Shown here: positions 1-9,371 of the stretch, in pieces | How positions within the stretch are numbered: position 1 is the stretch's first letter | Layout of the letters: the number at the start of each line of letters is the position of its first letter | Source: Vibrio celticus | GTDB taxonomy: Bacteria > Pseudomonadota > Gammaproteobacteria > Enterobacterales > Vibrionaceae | NCBI RefSeq assembly: GCF_024347335.1 | Contig: NZ_AP025463.1 | Coordinates: 2,480,001 to 2,544,000 of the forward strand | DNA length: 64,000 bases | Reading direction: 5' to 3' | Notes under the pieces: generated by a model | Told to the model about the DNA's origin: nothing | The model's database searches: none | Seen by the model: the letters and a program-made list of their open reading frames with translations, nothing else | Made by a program: the position numbers and the translations under genes

Positions 1-1023
1 AGTTGGAGATAGTTTCTCGTGAGCGAATTCGTCATCGTAAGAAACTTTACCAAGACCTTCACCTACAAGTACTTTTGTATCAGCAGGAACTTTAACACCC
101 GCCATTTCAGCGATTGCTGGAGCAGGTTGACCTACGATTTTAGCGTTTAGGTTGCCGTCGATAAGCAGAACTTTACGTACTTTATCAGCGTCAGCTTTAG
201 ATAGAACGTGAGCTTTGTGAGAAGCGAAACGCTCTTTCACTTCGTCGTATACTTCACCAACTACGATTGCAGCTTGCTCAGAAGCACATACTACGCCGTT
301 ATCGAAAGTCTTAGACATAAGGATAGATGCTACAGCACGTTTGATGTCAGCTGTTTCATCGATAACTACAGGAACGTTACCAGCACCAACACCGATAGCA
401 GGCTTACCAGAAGAGTATGCTGCTTTAACCATGCCTGGACCACCAGTAGCAAGGATAAGTGCGATACCGTCGTGCTTCATAAGCGCGTTAGAAAGCTCTA
501 CAGATGGTTGGTCGATCCAACCGATGATGTCTCTTGGAGCACCAGCTGCAACAGCTGCGTCTAGAACTAGTTTCGCTGCGTCGTTAGTTGAGTTCTTTGC
601 ACGTGGGTGTGGCGAGAAGATGATGCCGTTACGTGTCTTAAGAGAAATTAGAGATTTGAAGATTGCTGTAGAAGTTGGGTTCGTTGTTGGAACGATACCA
701 CAGATGATACCTACAGGCTCAGCGATAGTCATTGTACCTAGGTTGTCATCTTCTTCTAAGATGCCACATGTTTTTTCGTCTTTGTATTTGTTGTAGATAA
801 ATTCAGATGCAAAGTGGTTTTTGATAACCTTATCTTCAACAATACCCATTCCAGATTCAGCAACTGCTTGTTGAGCAAGTGGAATACGAGCGTGGTTAGC
901 AGCAAGAGAAGCTGCGCGGAAGATTGCGTCTACTTTCTCTTGAGAGAATGTTGCAAACTCTTCTTGTGCTGCTTTAACGCGAGCTACTAGAGCATCAAGT
1001 TCCGCTAAGTTAGTTACAGGCAT
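1..1023 (-). CDS. adhE: Bifunctional acetaldehyde-CoA/alcohol dehydrogenase AdhE, N-terminal part (3' end outside window)
   Basis: Reading left from the ATG at 1021-1023 gives an uninterrupted frame to the window edge (341 codons), beginning MPVTNLAELDALVARVKAAQ, the AdhE amino terminus. This part is the aldehyde dehydrogenase domain, which reduces acetyl-CoA to acetaldehyde with NADH; the iron-dependent alcohol dehydrogenase half lies outside the window. The catalytic cysteine lies in VVCASEQA (codon near 286). A strong ribosome site (TAGGAGA) sits about 7 bases before the ATG. In enterobacteria adhE is also next to a MarC/YchE gene, as here. A long leader (1024-1662) and an FNR-like site suggest anaerobic control. 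The identification is firm; the protein is incomplete only because of the window. Confidence 0.97.
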   Translation of the reverse strand, partial: MPVTNLAELDALVARVKAAQEEFATFSQEKVDAIFRAASLAANHARIPLAQQAVAESGMGIVEDKVIKNHFASEFIYNKYKDEKTCGILEEDDNLGTMTIAEPVGIICGIVPTTNPTSTAIFKSLISLKTRNGIIFSPHPRAKNSTNDAAKLVLDAAVAAGAPRDIIGWIDQPSVELSNALMKHDGIALILATGGPGMVKAAYSSGKPAIGVGAGNVPVVIDETADIKRAVASILMSKTFDNGVVCASEQAAIVVGEVYDEVKERFASHKAHVLSKADADKVRKVLLIDGNLNAKIVGQPAPAIAEMAGVKVPADTKVLVGEGLGKVSYDDEFAHEKLSPT

Positions 1024-1662
1024 GGTGGATCTCCTAAAATAATAAATATTAAAAACTTTTTATTAAATTCGCTGCTTGCCGTTAACCTTAAACACCAGCG
1101 TTCTTAGTAAATTGCTTTCAGGGCTGAGTATATTATTTCACTGTGTGAAAAAAATTGACCCAGATCAGTTACCAAAAAAGAATTAACCAGAAAGTAGTAA
1201 GGCAATCGCAAAAATTAACTTAAGAGCATGATTTATATAGATTAAAATCACACTTTTCGTTCGCGCAAAAAACAAGCAAACAGACAACTTTTTTCTACAT
1301 AGCGTAATAAACTGTAAAAAAGTTTCATTTTTAGTCCGTTAAATTACATGTATACAGCTATATTCGTGCTACTGAGAGTATATCTATACCGTTGCACGGG
1401 CTAGATTCTGACATAATTTTTATTAATTTCGTGCGTCGGTTAACAGTTACTCAATAAGAAATTACAAAATGAAACACTACCGACTAGCTTGCAACAAGCC
1501 TAAAACAAAAGTGAGATTCAATTAGTTTTTCTAAAAAGAATCACCCATTTCAAGTTAGTTTTTTTCATTCGTGAAAATGTAGTTTGTCCCTTACATTACG
1601 CGCCTAGACTATTCACAGATCAACCCTTCAACCTTAAAGTACGCTAACTGGAGATCACTCTC
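1024..1662. other. Long AT-rich intergenic leader between adhE and the MarC gene
   Basis: This 640-base divergent region has no convincing ORF. It is AT-rich, with several A and T tracts, and must carry the promoters of adhE (leftward) and the MarC gene (rightward). Long regulatory leaders are typical of adhE. The only discrete site I can argue for is the FNR-like sequence at 1155-1168. Confidence 0.6.
1155..1168. promoter_or_regulatory. FNR-like binding site upstream of adhE
   Basis: TTGACCCAGATCAG resembles the FNR consensus TTGAT-N4-ATCAA with one mismatch in each half-site. It lies about 130 bases upstream of adhE, an anaerobically expressed gene in relatives. The placement is plausible but a 10/14-type match can arise by chance; CRP could use a related half-site. 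Confidence 0.35.
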
Positions 1663-2301
1663 ATGCAAGGCTTAGAACTCGCAATCTTTATGCAATTCTT
1701 CCTTGGGCTTGTTGCTGCCGTAAACCCTATCGGCATCATGCCTGTTTTTGTTTCTCTTACTGCTCATATGCCGCCAGAAGAGAGGAACAGGACAGCCTTA
1801 CAAGCAAACATTGCTGTTGCCGTGATCTTGATTGTGTCGCTTGTTGCGGGGCAAATGCTGCTTGATATGTTTAGTATCTCGCTGGACTCATTCCGTGTTG
1901 CAGGTGGTTTACTATTACTGAGCATCGCATTTTCGATGATGAGCGGTAAGCTCGGTGAAGATAAGCAGAACAAACAAGAAAAATCTGAATACATCAGCAA
2001 AGAGCAAATCGGTGTTGTTCCACTGGCTATGCCGCTAATGGCAGGCCCAGGTGCCATTAGTTCAACGATTGTCTATGGCTCTCGTTATCCAGCCGCAATC
2101 GATACGGTAGGCATTGGCATTAGTATCATCGCTTTCGCAACGTGCTCTTGGCTTCTGTTCCGTTCAGCGCCGGTTATCGTTCGCTTTCTAGGTCAAACAG
2201 GGATCAACGTTATCACGCGTATCATGGGCTTGATTCTTGGTGCACTAGGTATCGAATTTATAGCTAACGGGCTTCGCAACTTGTTCCCTGGCTTGGCATA
2301 A
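1663..2301 (+). CDS. ychE: MarC/YchE family integral membrane protein (NAAT family)
   Basis: This 212-residue protein has six hydrophobic segments and the family-typical opening with AVNPIGIMPVF near residue 20, and a second related motif MPLMAGPGAISSTIV near residue 125. The two motifs reflect the internal repeat of MarC proteins. Members are inner-membrane proteins; some are called neutral amino acid transporters, but the substrate of most is unproven. GGAG lies 8 bases before the ATG. It is divergent from adhE, the order known from E. coli (adhE-ychE), which supports the YchE subgroup. The downstream inverted repeat at 2354-2388 probably ends the transcript. Confidence 0.85.
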   Translation: MQGLELAIFMQFFLGLVAAVNPIGIMPVFVSLTAHMPPEERNRTALQANIAVAVILIVSLVAGQMLLDMFSISLDSFRVAGGLLLLSIAFSMMSGKLGEDKQNKQEKSEYISKEQIGVVPLAMPLMAGPGAISSTIVYGSRYPAAIDTVGIGISIIAFATCSWLLFRSAPVIVRFLGQTGINVITRIMGLILGALGIEFIANGLRNLFPGLA

Positions 2302-2353
2302 GACTCAGGGGCATTTAGCCCATTAAAAAAGTGAAACTAAAACTGATTATTGT

Positions 2354-2388
2354 GAGGCGAGTAAAGCAAATAGGCTTTCACTCGCCTC
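2354..2388 (+). terminator. Hairpin after the MarC gene
   Basis: GAGGCGAGT and ACTCGCCTC form a perfect 9-bp stem around a 17-base loop, followed by a weak T-rich stretch. It lies between the MarC and K+ channel genes. The poor T run makes it only a probable terminator. Confidence 0.45.
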
Positions 2389-2448
2389 GTTATTATCAAG
2401 CTTGTATAATGACTGTTAATACCTTTAACAGAAGATGAACTTCTCCTT

Positions 2449-3291
2449 ATGTCACGCAAGCCACTCAAGCATCATTTATACGTCATTATCTTTGGTACTC
2501 ACACGCCAGCTGGCCGTGCATTTGATATATCACTGATCGTTGCAATCTTGGCTTCGCTGTTGGTACTTATTCTAGAGTCCATCCCAAATGTCATGACCGA
2601 ATGGTCACAACAGCTGCGTTATATCGAATACACTTTTACAGCCCTCTTCACTGTTGAGTATTTATTGAGGCTCTATTGCTCTCCAAAACCAAAATCCTAC
2701 GCCACCAGCTTTTACGGTGTCGTTGATCTATTAGCGATTCTTCCAACCTACCTTGCGATCATCTTCCCAGGTGCTTCGTTTATGGGCGTAGTGAGACTGC
2801 TGCGTGTGATGCGTATCTTCCGAATCCTAAAGCTGGTTCGCTACCTGCAAGATTCCAATATTCTGTTGCGCTCACTATTAATGGCACGACGAAAGATACT
2901 TATCTTCTTTAGCACCGTCGGCATCTTAGTGGTTATCTTTGGCGCACTGATCTTTGTTATTGAAGGCCCTGACAATGGCTTCACCAGTATCCCTCACAGT
3001 ATCTATTGGGCGATCGTGACTATCACTACGGTTGGTTATGGTGACATGGTGCCGCAGACCGCGCTTGGTAAAGCCATAGCATCACTGACCATGCTATTGG
3101 GTTACTCTATCTTAGCGGTGCCGACCGGAATCATTACTGCAGAACTTAGTAATGAGATGAACTCGCACAAAGAATTGGTTAAGTGCCCTAACTGCAACCG
3201 AGCGGGCCATGATTCGGACGCCATGTATTGCAAGCACTGTGCTAGCGAATTGGCTGATCCAGACAAGCGAGTCGTCTCCGACAAGAAATAA
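2449..3291 (+). CDS. Voltage-gated K+ channel family protein with C-terminal zinc ribbon
   Basis: The 280-residue protein has the six-helix Kv layout. S1-S3 are hydrophobic segments up to about residue 105. The S4-like sensor RLLRVMRIFRILKLVR (about 120-135) carries regularly spaced arginines, and the pore loop has the K+ selectivity filter TVGYGD (about 197-202). After S6 the tail holds CPNC and CKHC pairs (about 246-264), a small treble-clef or zinc-ribbon motif that may bind metal. It should be a tetrameric inner-membrane K+ channel. The ribosome site is weak, but the ATG precedes a sensible basic N-terminus and no better start is visible. The gene appears monocistronic. Confidence 0.88.
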   Translation: MSRKPLKHHLYVIIFGTHTPAGRAFDISLIVAILASLLVLILESIPNVMTEWSQQLRYIEYTFTALFTVEYLLRLYCSPKPKSYATSFYGVVDLLAILPTYLAIIFPGASFMGVVRLLRVMRIFRILKLVRYLQDSNILLRSLLMARRKILIFFSTVGILVVIFGALIFVIEGPDNGFTSIPHSIYWAIVTITTVGYGDMVPQTALGKAIASLTMLLGYSILAVPTGIITAELSNEMNSHKELVKCPNCNRAGHDSDAMYCKHCASELADPDKRVVSDKK

Positions 3292-3376
3292 AAGCAGACA
3301 CGAGATTCGAGTAGCGAGATGCGAAGATATTTAAGGGCAGTTTCGAGGGCCGAATAACGAGGTAGCAATAAACTAA

Positions 3377-3405
3377 AAAGGGTTGACGTTTGTCGTCAAC
3401 CCTTT
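3377..3405 (-). terminator. Rho-independent terminator of asd
   Basis: AAAGGGTTGACG pairs perfectly with CGTCAACCCTTT around a 5-base loop. On the minus strand the stem is followed by a T-rich tract, just after the asd stop; on the plus strand it could also stop readthrough from the K+ channel gene. Confidence 0.85.
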
Positions 3406-3443
3406 CGGTTTATCAGCTAATAGAATTTAAGCAATCTTGCCTA

Positions 3444-4562
3444 TTACGCTTTCTCAGCAAGGATAATGCGTAGAGTACGACGTAGTGGTTCTGCAGCCCC
3501 CCAAAGCAGTTGGTCACCAACAGTGAAGGCGTTTAGGAAATCGTTACCCATCGACATCTTACGCAGACGACCGACTGGTACAGACATTGTGCCTGTTACT
3601 TTCGCTGGTGTTAGCTCCTGTGCCGTGATGTCGCGGTCATTAGGAATCACTTTAACCCAATCATTGTGCGTTGCGATGATCTCTTCGATCTCATCCATTG
3701 GCACGTCTTGCTTAAGCTTAATCGTTAGTGCTTGAGCGTGACAACGCATTGCACCGATTCGTACACAAGTACCATCAATTGGGATTGGCTGACCATCTAG
3801 ACCAAGAATCTTGTTTGCTTCAACACCGGCTTTCCACTCTTCTTTGCTCTGACCGTTTTCACGCTTCACATCGATCCAAGGAATCAGTGAGCCTGCAAGC
3901 GGAGCACCAAATTGGTCGGTTGGGAATGAAGATGAACGAATCGTATCAGCAACTTTCTTATCGATATCAAGAATTGAACTTGAAGGGTTTGCTAACTCAG
4001 AACTTACGCTGTCGTTGATCACACCCATTTGTGAGATCAGCTCACGCATGTTCTTAGCACCTGCACCAGAAGCGGCTTGGTAAGTCATGGCACTCATCCA
4101 CTCAACCATGCCTTTCTCGTATAGGCCACCTAGAGCCATAAGCATTAAGCTCACAGTACAGTTACCGCCAACGAACGTGTTGGTGCCGCTGTGAATGCCT
4201 TGCTGAATTTGAGCCAAGTTAACAGGATCAAGAGTGATGATTGAATCAGCGTCCATACGCAGAGTAGAAGCTGCATCAATCCAGTAACCTTTCCAACCTG
4301 CTTGACGCAGTGCTGGGTATACTTTTGATGTGTAATCGCCGCCTTGACAGGTAATCACAGCATCAAGCTGTTTTAGGCTATCAATATCAAAAGCGTCTTG
4401 AAGTAGACCCGCATCTTTACCACCTAGAACAGGGGCAGGAATACCAATCTGAGATGTGCTGTAATAAACAGGCTCAATCAAGTCGAAGTCTTTCTCTTCA
4501 ACCATACGTTGCATCAGTACAGAACCAACCATACCGCGCCAACCAACTAGACCTACTCTCAT
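3444..4562 (-). CDS. asd: Aspartate-semialdehyde dehydrogenase
   Basis: This 372-residue cytosolic enzyme reduces aspartyl-4-phosphate to aspartate semialdehyde with NADPH, feeding lysine, methionine, threonine and diaminopimelate synthesis. The N-terminal nucleotide-binding loop is VGLVGWRGMVGS (residues 3-14). The catalytic cysteine is in GGNCTVSLMLMALGGL (near residue 135), and the catalytic histidine is in RCHAQALTIKLK (near 275). Length and motifs match the enterobacterial Asd subtype; vibrios often carry a second, divergent asd elsewhere. GGAGAG precedes the ATG. It is transcribed alone and ends at the strong hairpin at 3377-3405. Confidence 0.97.
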   Translation of the reverse strand: MRVGLVGWRGMVGSVLMQRMVEEKDFDLIEPVYYSTSQIGIPAPVLGGKDAGLLQDAFDIDSLKQLDAVITCQGGDYTSKVYPALRQAGWKGYWIDAASTLRMDADSIITLDPVNLAQIQQGIHSGTNTFVGGNCTVSLMLMALGGLYEKGMVEWMSAMTYQAASGAGAKNMRELISQMGVINDSVSSELANPSSSILDIDKKVADTIRSSSFPTDQFGAPLAGSLIPWIDVKRENGQSKEEWKAGVEANKILGLDGQPIPIDGTCVRIGAMRCHAQALTIKLKQDVPMDEIEEIIATHNDWVKVIPNDRDITAQELTPAKVTGTMSVPVGRLRKMSMGNDFLNAFTVGDQLLWGAAEPLRRTLRIILAEKA

Positions 4563-5062
4563 CGCTCACTCTCCATGTATAAATTAAAAATTGCTCTCCC
4601 CCATCTATAAGTTTTTCAGAAACAGAACTCAAGTGCTTTTTGTCAAAAAGTGTAACTTTTTCGTTTCTTTTAAGTGAACGTAATGAATCGTGCAGTTATC
4701 TCTGTATCGACATTCCATCTCCACCTCATTGATTAGGCGCCCATTATCGTCAAATTCAAACATTTACATCGCCAAAATCGATTCAATCGACGCTCATCAC
4801 AAACAGTAAATCCCTCTTTTAAACCAAGGTTAATCAGAATTTTATTTTACAAAACGAAAACAACGTGCGACAAGTTTCAACATGTAACAATCATGAATTT
4901 AACAAAATTTTAGGTTATGAAACCACAATTGATTGAGTTAACAGTCAAATATCACAACTTGGACGTATTTTTTCGATATAATAAACTAATTACTGTAGTG
5001 TCCGTTTTGCACCACACACTATAACGAAGCACTATAAATGCTCGAAATCACAAGAGGCTTTT
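4563..5062. other. Divergent intergenic region asd / nhaC-like
   Basis: These 500 AT-rich bases separate asd (leftward) from the antiporter gene (rightward). A TATAAT box at 4977-4982 is the best -10 candidate for the antiporter, with no good -35. No ORF is credible. I looked for a lysine riboswitch, given asd and a possible lysine-transport relative, and did not see its conserved core. Confidence 0.5.
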
Positions 5063-6499
5063 ATGAAGCAGAGTAAAACTCGCCTACCGAACCTATTGCA
5101 GGTATTCATCGCGTTAGGACTATTTCTATCCCTTGCTTTTTCCTTTACTGCAAAGCTTGACCTTCCAATTCAACTTGCCTTGTATATTGGCTGGTTCATT
5201 ATCATGGTTCTTGGTATTCGTCTTGGACACCAATACAAAGACTTAGAAAAAGCAGCACTCAAAGGAATATCCAATGGCTTAGGCGCGGTTTTAATACTTT
5301 TAGCCGTTGGCGCTCTTGTTGGTACTTGGATCTCAGGCGGGATCGTACCTACTATCATTTACTATGGTCTGAAAGCTATCCACCCTTCTATCTTCCTTTT
5401 AGCGACCATGATCATCTGTTCTCTAACTGCATTGGCGACCGGTACTTCTTGGGGTGCTGCGGGTACAGCAGGTATCGCGATGATGGGTATCGGCCAAGGT
5501 CTAGGTGTTCCAGCACCGGTTACTGCAGGTGCCGTGCTGTCAGGCTGTTACTTCGGTGACAAGATGTCTCCGCTTTCTGATTCAGTGATTCTGGCTTCTT
5601 CAATGTCTGGTGTTGAAGTGGTTGAACACATCAAGGGCATGTTGCCAGTTGCGTTAATCAGCTACGTGATTACAGGCATCATGTTCACTGCGTTTGGTTT
5701 CCACTACGCGGGCAACGTTGACATGAGCCAAGTTGACTCTGTCATCAAAGCGATGGAAGTTCAGTTCTACATCACGCCTTACTCATTCGTTCCGGTACTT
5801 ATCGTGCTTGGTCTGTTGGCTTTCCGTATGCCTTCATTCCCGGTCATCAGCTTTGGTTCTCTGCTGGGTATTATCTGGGCAGTCATGATCCAAGATATCG
5901 ACTTCCTAACGGCATTCAACACTGCTTGGGCACCGTTCTCAATCTCATCTGGCGTAGAGTTTATTGATTCAATTCTTAACCGTGGCGGCATGTCTTCAAT
6001 GCTAGGTTCAGTTGCGGTTATCGTATTTGGTCTAGGTTTCGGTGGCTTACTGGATAAAGTGGGTGTACTAGAGACAATCGCTAAGGTGTTTGAGCGCCGC
6101 GTAAATAGCTCAGGTTCACTAGCGACGAGCACAATTGGTACGGCTTTCATGGGTAACGTGTTCGGCTCTGCAATGTACGTATCGCTCATCCTTACACCAA
6201 AAATCTGTGCGAAAAACTACGACCGCTTAGGCTACAAACGTAAGAACCTTTCTCGTAACGCTGAGTTTGGTGGCACGCTAACGTCAGGCATGGTTCCTTG
6301 GAGTGATAACGGTATCTACATGGCGAGTATTCTTGGTGTTGCAACGCTGTCTTACGCACCCTTCATGTGGTTAAGCTTCATCTGTATCATCGTGACTATC
6401 GTGACATCTTACATGGGTTGGTTCGTTGATAAGTGTGAACCAACAGCACCAGCGTTTGAAGCTGAAGAAGCGACAGAGTTAAGCAAGCAACAAGCTTAA
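5063..6499 (+). CDS. Na+/H+ antiporter NhaC family transporter
   Basis: The 478-residue protein has about 11-12 hydrophobic segments. It carries family-typical conserved stretches such as ATGTSWGAAGTAGIA (about residue 120), GCYFGDKMSPLSDSVILAS (about 160), and the late motif GGTLTSGMVPWSDNG near residue 410. NhaC-family members exchange Na+ for H+, or malate/lactate in the MleN subgroup, across the inner membrane. Some relatives have been proposed to move amino acids such as lysine, so the substrate should be left open. GAGG precedes the ATG by 5 bases. The gene is monocistronic and ends at the terminator at 6556-6580. Confidence 0.88.
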   Translation: MKQSKTRLPNLLQVFIALGLFLSLAFSFTAKLDLPIQLALYIGWFIIMVLGIRLGHQYKDLEKAALKGISNGLGAVLILLAVGALVGTWISGGIVPTIIYYGLKAIHPSIFLLATMIICSLTALATGTSWGAAGTAGIAMMGIGQGLGVPAPVTAGAVLSGCYFGDKMSPLSDSVILASSMSGVEVVEHIKGMLPVALISYVITGIMFTAFGFHYAGNVDMSQVDSVIKAMEVQFYITPYSFVPVLIVLGLLAFRMPSFPVISFGSLLGIIWAVMIQDIDFLTAFNTAWAPFSISSGVEFIDSILNRGGMSSMLGSVAVIVFGLGFGGLLDKVGVLETIAKVFERRVNSSGSLATSTIGTAFMGNVFGSAMYVSLILTPKICAKNYDRLGYKRKNLSRNAEFGGTLTSGMVPWSDNGIYMASILGVATLSYAPFMWLSFICIIVTIVTSYMGWFVDKCEPTAPAFEAEEATELSKQQA

Positions 6500-6555
6500 G
6501 TTCAGGAGCTAACGCTTTCGAACTTAACTCAAAACGTTAATAGATAAATGCAAAA

Positions 6556-6580
6556 AGAGCGCCCTAGAGCGCTCTTTTTT
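6556..6580. terminator. Bidirectional terminator
   Basis: AGAGCGC and GCGCTCT form a stem with a six-base loop, followed by six T on the plus strand and preceded by A5, giving a T run on the minus strand. It serves the NhaC-like gene and the convergent lipoprotein gene. Confidence 0.9.
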
Positions 6581-6607
6581 GATCTGCTGATTTACTTATT
6601 TATCTAT

Positions 6608-7786
6608 CTATTTATTGGCGGTTCGTTTACCCAACCAGTAACCGATGCCTAACGGTGCAAAGAACACCACTAAGATAAACAGAATGAAGTAAATAATCAC
6701 ACCTTTGATTAACTCCATCAGTTTATCAATCGCAAGCACGACCACCTCTTGAGAGACCCGATCAAGGTCTTGCGTGAACAGTTCTCTTTCTGAAGTCACA
6801 ATGCCGGCAATCTCAATGCGCTCTTTGGCAATCATCTCTACCAGCGCTTCTCTCTCTCGCGTCACCATTTTTTCTAACGCCACACGTTCATCGCTCAACA
6901 TCGCTAATTTTTGGTCTGTCTTGTCGCTCAGGTCGTTGAGCACTGGCTGCATTTCTGTCGACATAATAGAAGCCAGTGTTTGCATGTATTCCGGATTATT
7001 CTCAATGAAATCTTGCATGCTTGCTGATGTTTGACGAAGGCTTTCCAGCGTCATCGATAGGTCTTCACCCGTTAGCGAGCTATTCAATGCAACCAGCTCC
7101 GCCTTCCACGACATCAGTTTCGGTGTCTGGTCAGCCATAAGGCTTAAACGATCAGATGCGTCACTCATGGCTTCGGGCATGGTGCCTAAGCTCTGGACGA
7201 TTTGCGATTCGTCTTTACCAAGGTAACTTAGCCATTCACGGTAAGCAGGTGTGCTTCTGAATGTGAGGTCTTTAAATGGGTGGTTAGCAGCAAACTGAGC
7301 AACGAACGCTTTGCTGCTTTTGAAATCACTGGAGCTCAATACACCCTTTGCCAGTTTCTCAGCTTCTTGATCAAGAAAACGAGCAGTCTCTACCGCATCA
7401 TCCGTGGCGAACAGATCCGCGCCGTCGCCTTGGCTATAAAACTGATTCATTTGGGCAGTGAAAACCCATGAGTCAATTAACGCAGACATTGGAGAAGTTT
7501 GGTAAGCCGCTTGTTGTAAGCCCTGCTCTGCATGGATCTTCCAAAGCAACACATAAGATTGATGTAAGGTGTCATCAGCATGGTAAGATTGCGCGATGAG
7601 ATCGGCCGAGTCTTCTACTCGAGTAAAGAACATCTTGGCGTATTCACGCGTCATGATCCGAGCATTTAACTCTTGTTGAGTGAGAGGCGTCGTTTGATTA
7701 TCTAACTTAACTTCTAAGAGAGAACAACCACTTAGCACAATGCTAAGCACCAACACCATCCAACTTCGACTCGAAACTCGTAACAT
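6608..7786 (-). CDS. Lipoprotein with coiled coil and C-terminal transmembrane helix, unknown function
   Basis: I choose the ATG at 7786, preceded by AGAGG at 5 bases, over an upstream TTG. The 392-residue product starts with a lipoprotein signal ending in the lipobox LSGC (about residues 17-20). A helical body follows, then a charged heptad-rich segment (about 280-345, repeats of the type REREALVEMIAKERIEIAG). The end is a strong transmembrane helix, VIIYFILFILVVFFAPLGIG (about 368-387), and a basic tail. A lipid anchor at one end and a membrane span at the other is uncommon. It lies 76 bases downstream of the Hpt gene on the same strand, so co-transcription is likely. I do not recognise the family. 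Confidence 0.75.
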   Translation of the reverse strand: MLRVSSRSWMVLVLSIVLSGCSLLEVKLDNQTTPLTQQELNARIMTREYAKMFFTRVEDSADLIAQSYHADDTLHQSYVLLWKIHAEQGLQQAAYQTSPMSALIDSWVFTAQMNQFYSQGDGADLFATDDAVETARFLDQEAEKLAKGVLSSSDFKSSKAFVAQFAANHPFKDLTFRSTPAYREWLSYLGKDESQIVQSLGTMPEAMSDASDRLSLMADQTPKLMSWKAELVALNSSLTGEDLSMTLESLRQTSASMQDFIENNPEYMQTLASIMSTEMQPVLNDLSDKTDQKLAMLSDERVALEKMVTREREALVEMIAKERIEIAGIVTSERELFTQDLDRVSQEVVVLAIDKLMELIKGVIIYFILFILVVFFAPLGIGYWLGKRTANK

Positions 7787-7862
7787 ATAAACCTCTGACA
7801 AAGACTAAGGGCGCGGATTGTATGAGCGCTTCGTCAGAGTATTGTCAAAAATCCTGTAAAAG

Positions 7863-9266
7863 TTAACGCTGACTATCTAAATATTCATGAGCAGAATCCA
7901 CAGTGGCTTTTATAGCCTGCTCTAGTTCAGCTAAATCATGTTCACTGATCGCTCTAGACTGCTTCATTGTCATTTCAATACTTGCGGCAATGATGGCTAA
8001 CCGAGACGCTTTAATACTGCCAGCCACACCTTTTAAGCTATGCACAATGCGAGCGGCGGAGGTTTCATCTTTGGTCAACAAAGACTTAAACTTCTCGTAG
8101 TCTCCTGCGTGATCTTGTACAAACACACCAAGCAAGAGTTCGACAGATTCAGCATCACCGTCGAGCGTTTCTAACATGTCTTCGATATCAATCGCAGGCT
8201 TAGAATCTGTGACACTGGCAACGTGTTTCTCTGCTACTGGTACCTGCTCAGAGGCTTGCTGAATAGAGTCTTGCTGCACAATTGGTTGGCTTGTAACGTT
8301 AACGCTATGCATAGGTTGAGAGGCGGAATACTGGCTCGTTGACTTGTTTTCGGATACATAAGCGTCGCTATCTGCTTGTTTCACTGCTGAGGAAACAACA
8401 TCGCTAGAAGAAGCGTCCTCCTTACTTGAATTAATTTCGAGTTCAGAGCTGAGTTCTTGGTCTGCTTCTTTCATCGTTTTTGTGGACCTAGCGCCCCAAA
8501 ACACTATCCCGCTCATCGCTACCAAGCTTAAGCCCAGCATCACCAACAATAGGTTGAATTGACGGTCATGGAACTCAGCTTCGAGTTTTATGATCTGCTC
8601 ATTCACAGAGTTTTTCTTAATTTTATCAACCAAATAGTTAAGTTGAGCATAATCACTCAACAATGCTGACGCATCAGCCAGTAACTGCTGGAGTGCATCT
8701 TGCTCTTCGGTTTCTAGCGAATAAGATTTGTCCAAAATGGAATCAAAGGCGCGATAAGTCGCTGACGAACTTTGATTGTCAGAATACATGGCTTCAAATA
8801 CCACAACACCGAATTCGTTGAGGAGTGGTTTGAGCTTAGGGGAAAGCTCTTTATCAGCACGCAAAATCTTAATGTTATCAACGATGTCTTGAACTTGGCT
8901 TTCGATTGGAATGAACTCATCGAACTTTTCAAGGAACTGATCAGCTACGTACAACAGTTGTTTCACATCAGGACGAAACAAGGCGTGTTGGAAATCAGAT
9001 TCAATCTGCAGTCGGATCGAATAAACCAATTGAGCATCGAGTGCGAGATCATTGATACGAGAGACTCGAAGTGGTTCTGAGAAATAAAGCGATTGCCTCA
9101 ACTCGTTGACTCGAATACCGAGCTCTTCGATTTGAGCAAGAGAATTGGTGTAGGAACGGCTTAGATTAAGAAGAGCCAATGAAGGAAGTAACCACAGAGC
9201 CAAGAGCACAACCAAAAAGGTGGCTGGTTTTTTAAAGCGTTTGGGCTTTGCTACTGATTGTTCCAT
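7863..9266 (-). CDS. Membrane-bound histidine phosphotransfer (Hpt) domain protein
   Basis: The 467-residue protein has a transmembrane helix at about 16-36 and a periplasmic helical domain. A second membrane span (FNLLLVMLGLSLVAMSGIVFWG) lies at about 233-255, followed by a low-complexity Ser/Gln-rich linker. The C-terminal Hpt domain runs from about 355 to 460, with the phospho-accepting histidine in VHSLKGVAGSI. No kinase, HAMP or receiver domain is present, so it must receive a phosphoryl group from a hybrid kinase encoded elsewhere; the periplasmic part may sense something. AAGGA lies before the ATG. It appears to be co-transcribed with the doubly anchored lipoprotein. Confidence 0.85.
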   Translation of the reverse strand: MEQSVAKPKRFKKPATFLVVLLALWLLPSLALLNLSRSYTNSLAQIEELGIRVNELRQSLYFSEPLRVSRINDLALDAQLVYSIRLQIESDFQHALFRPDVKQLLYVADQFLEKFDEFIPIESQVQDIVDNIKILRADKELSPKLKPLLNEFGVVVFEAMYSDNQSSSATYRAFDSILDKSYSLETEEQDALQQLLADASALLSDYAQLNYLVDKIKKNSVNEQIIKLEAEFHDRQFNLLLVMLGLSLVAMSGIVFWGARSTKTMKEADQELSSELEINSSKEDASSSDVVSSAVKQADSDAYVSENKSTSQYSASQPMHSVNVTSQPIVQQDSIQQASEQVPVAEKHVASVTDSKPAIDIEDMLETLDGDAESVELLLGVFVQDHAGDYEKFKSLLTKDETSAARIVHSLKGVAGSIKASRLAIIAASIEMTMKQSRAISEHDLAELEQAIKATVDSAHEYLDSQR

Positions 9267-9371
9267 CTATATTCCTTGTGCGTGTTAACTTGAAGCCATG
9301 ACCGTAGCTAAAAGATTAAGCACAAAATAAGCGACAACGTCCTACTGCCGCTTTTATCCGTTAACTTCGGA

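Noticed and set aside
4563..5062. Lysine riboswitch in front of the antiporter gene
   Set aside because: Considered because asd and a possible lysine-related transporter flank it, but the conserved core motifs and stem series are not visible.
5779..6189. 136-codon minus-strand frame inside the NhaC-like gene
   Set aside because: Shadow of a real membrane-protein gene; no start signal or recognisable motif.
7787..7801. Upstream TTG start of the lipoprotein gene
   Set aside because: The ATG at 7786 has AGAGG at correct spacing and gives a standard lipoprotein signal; the TTG start would place the ribosome site inside the gene.
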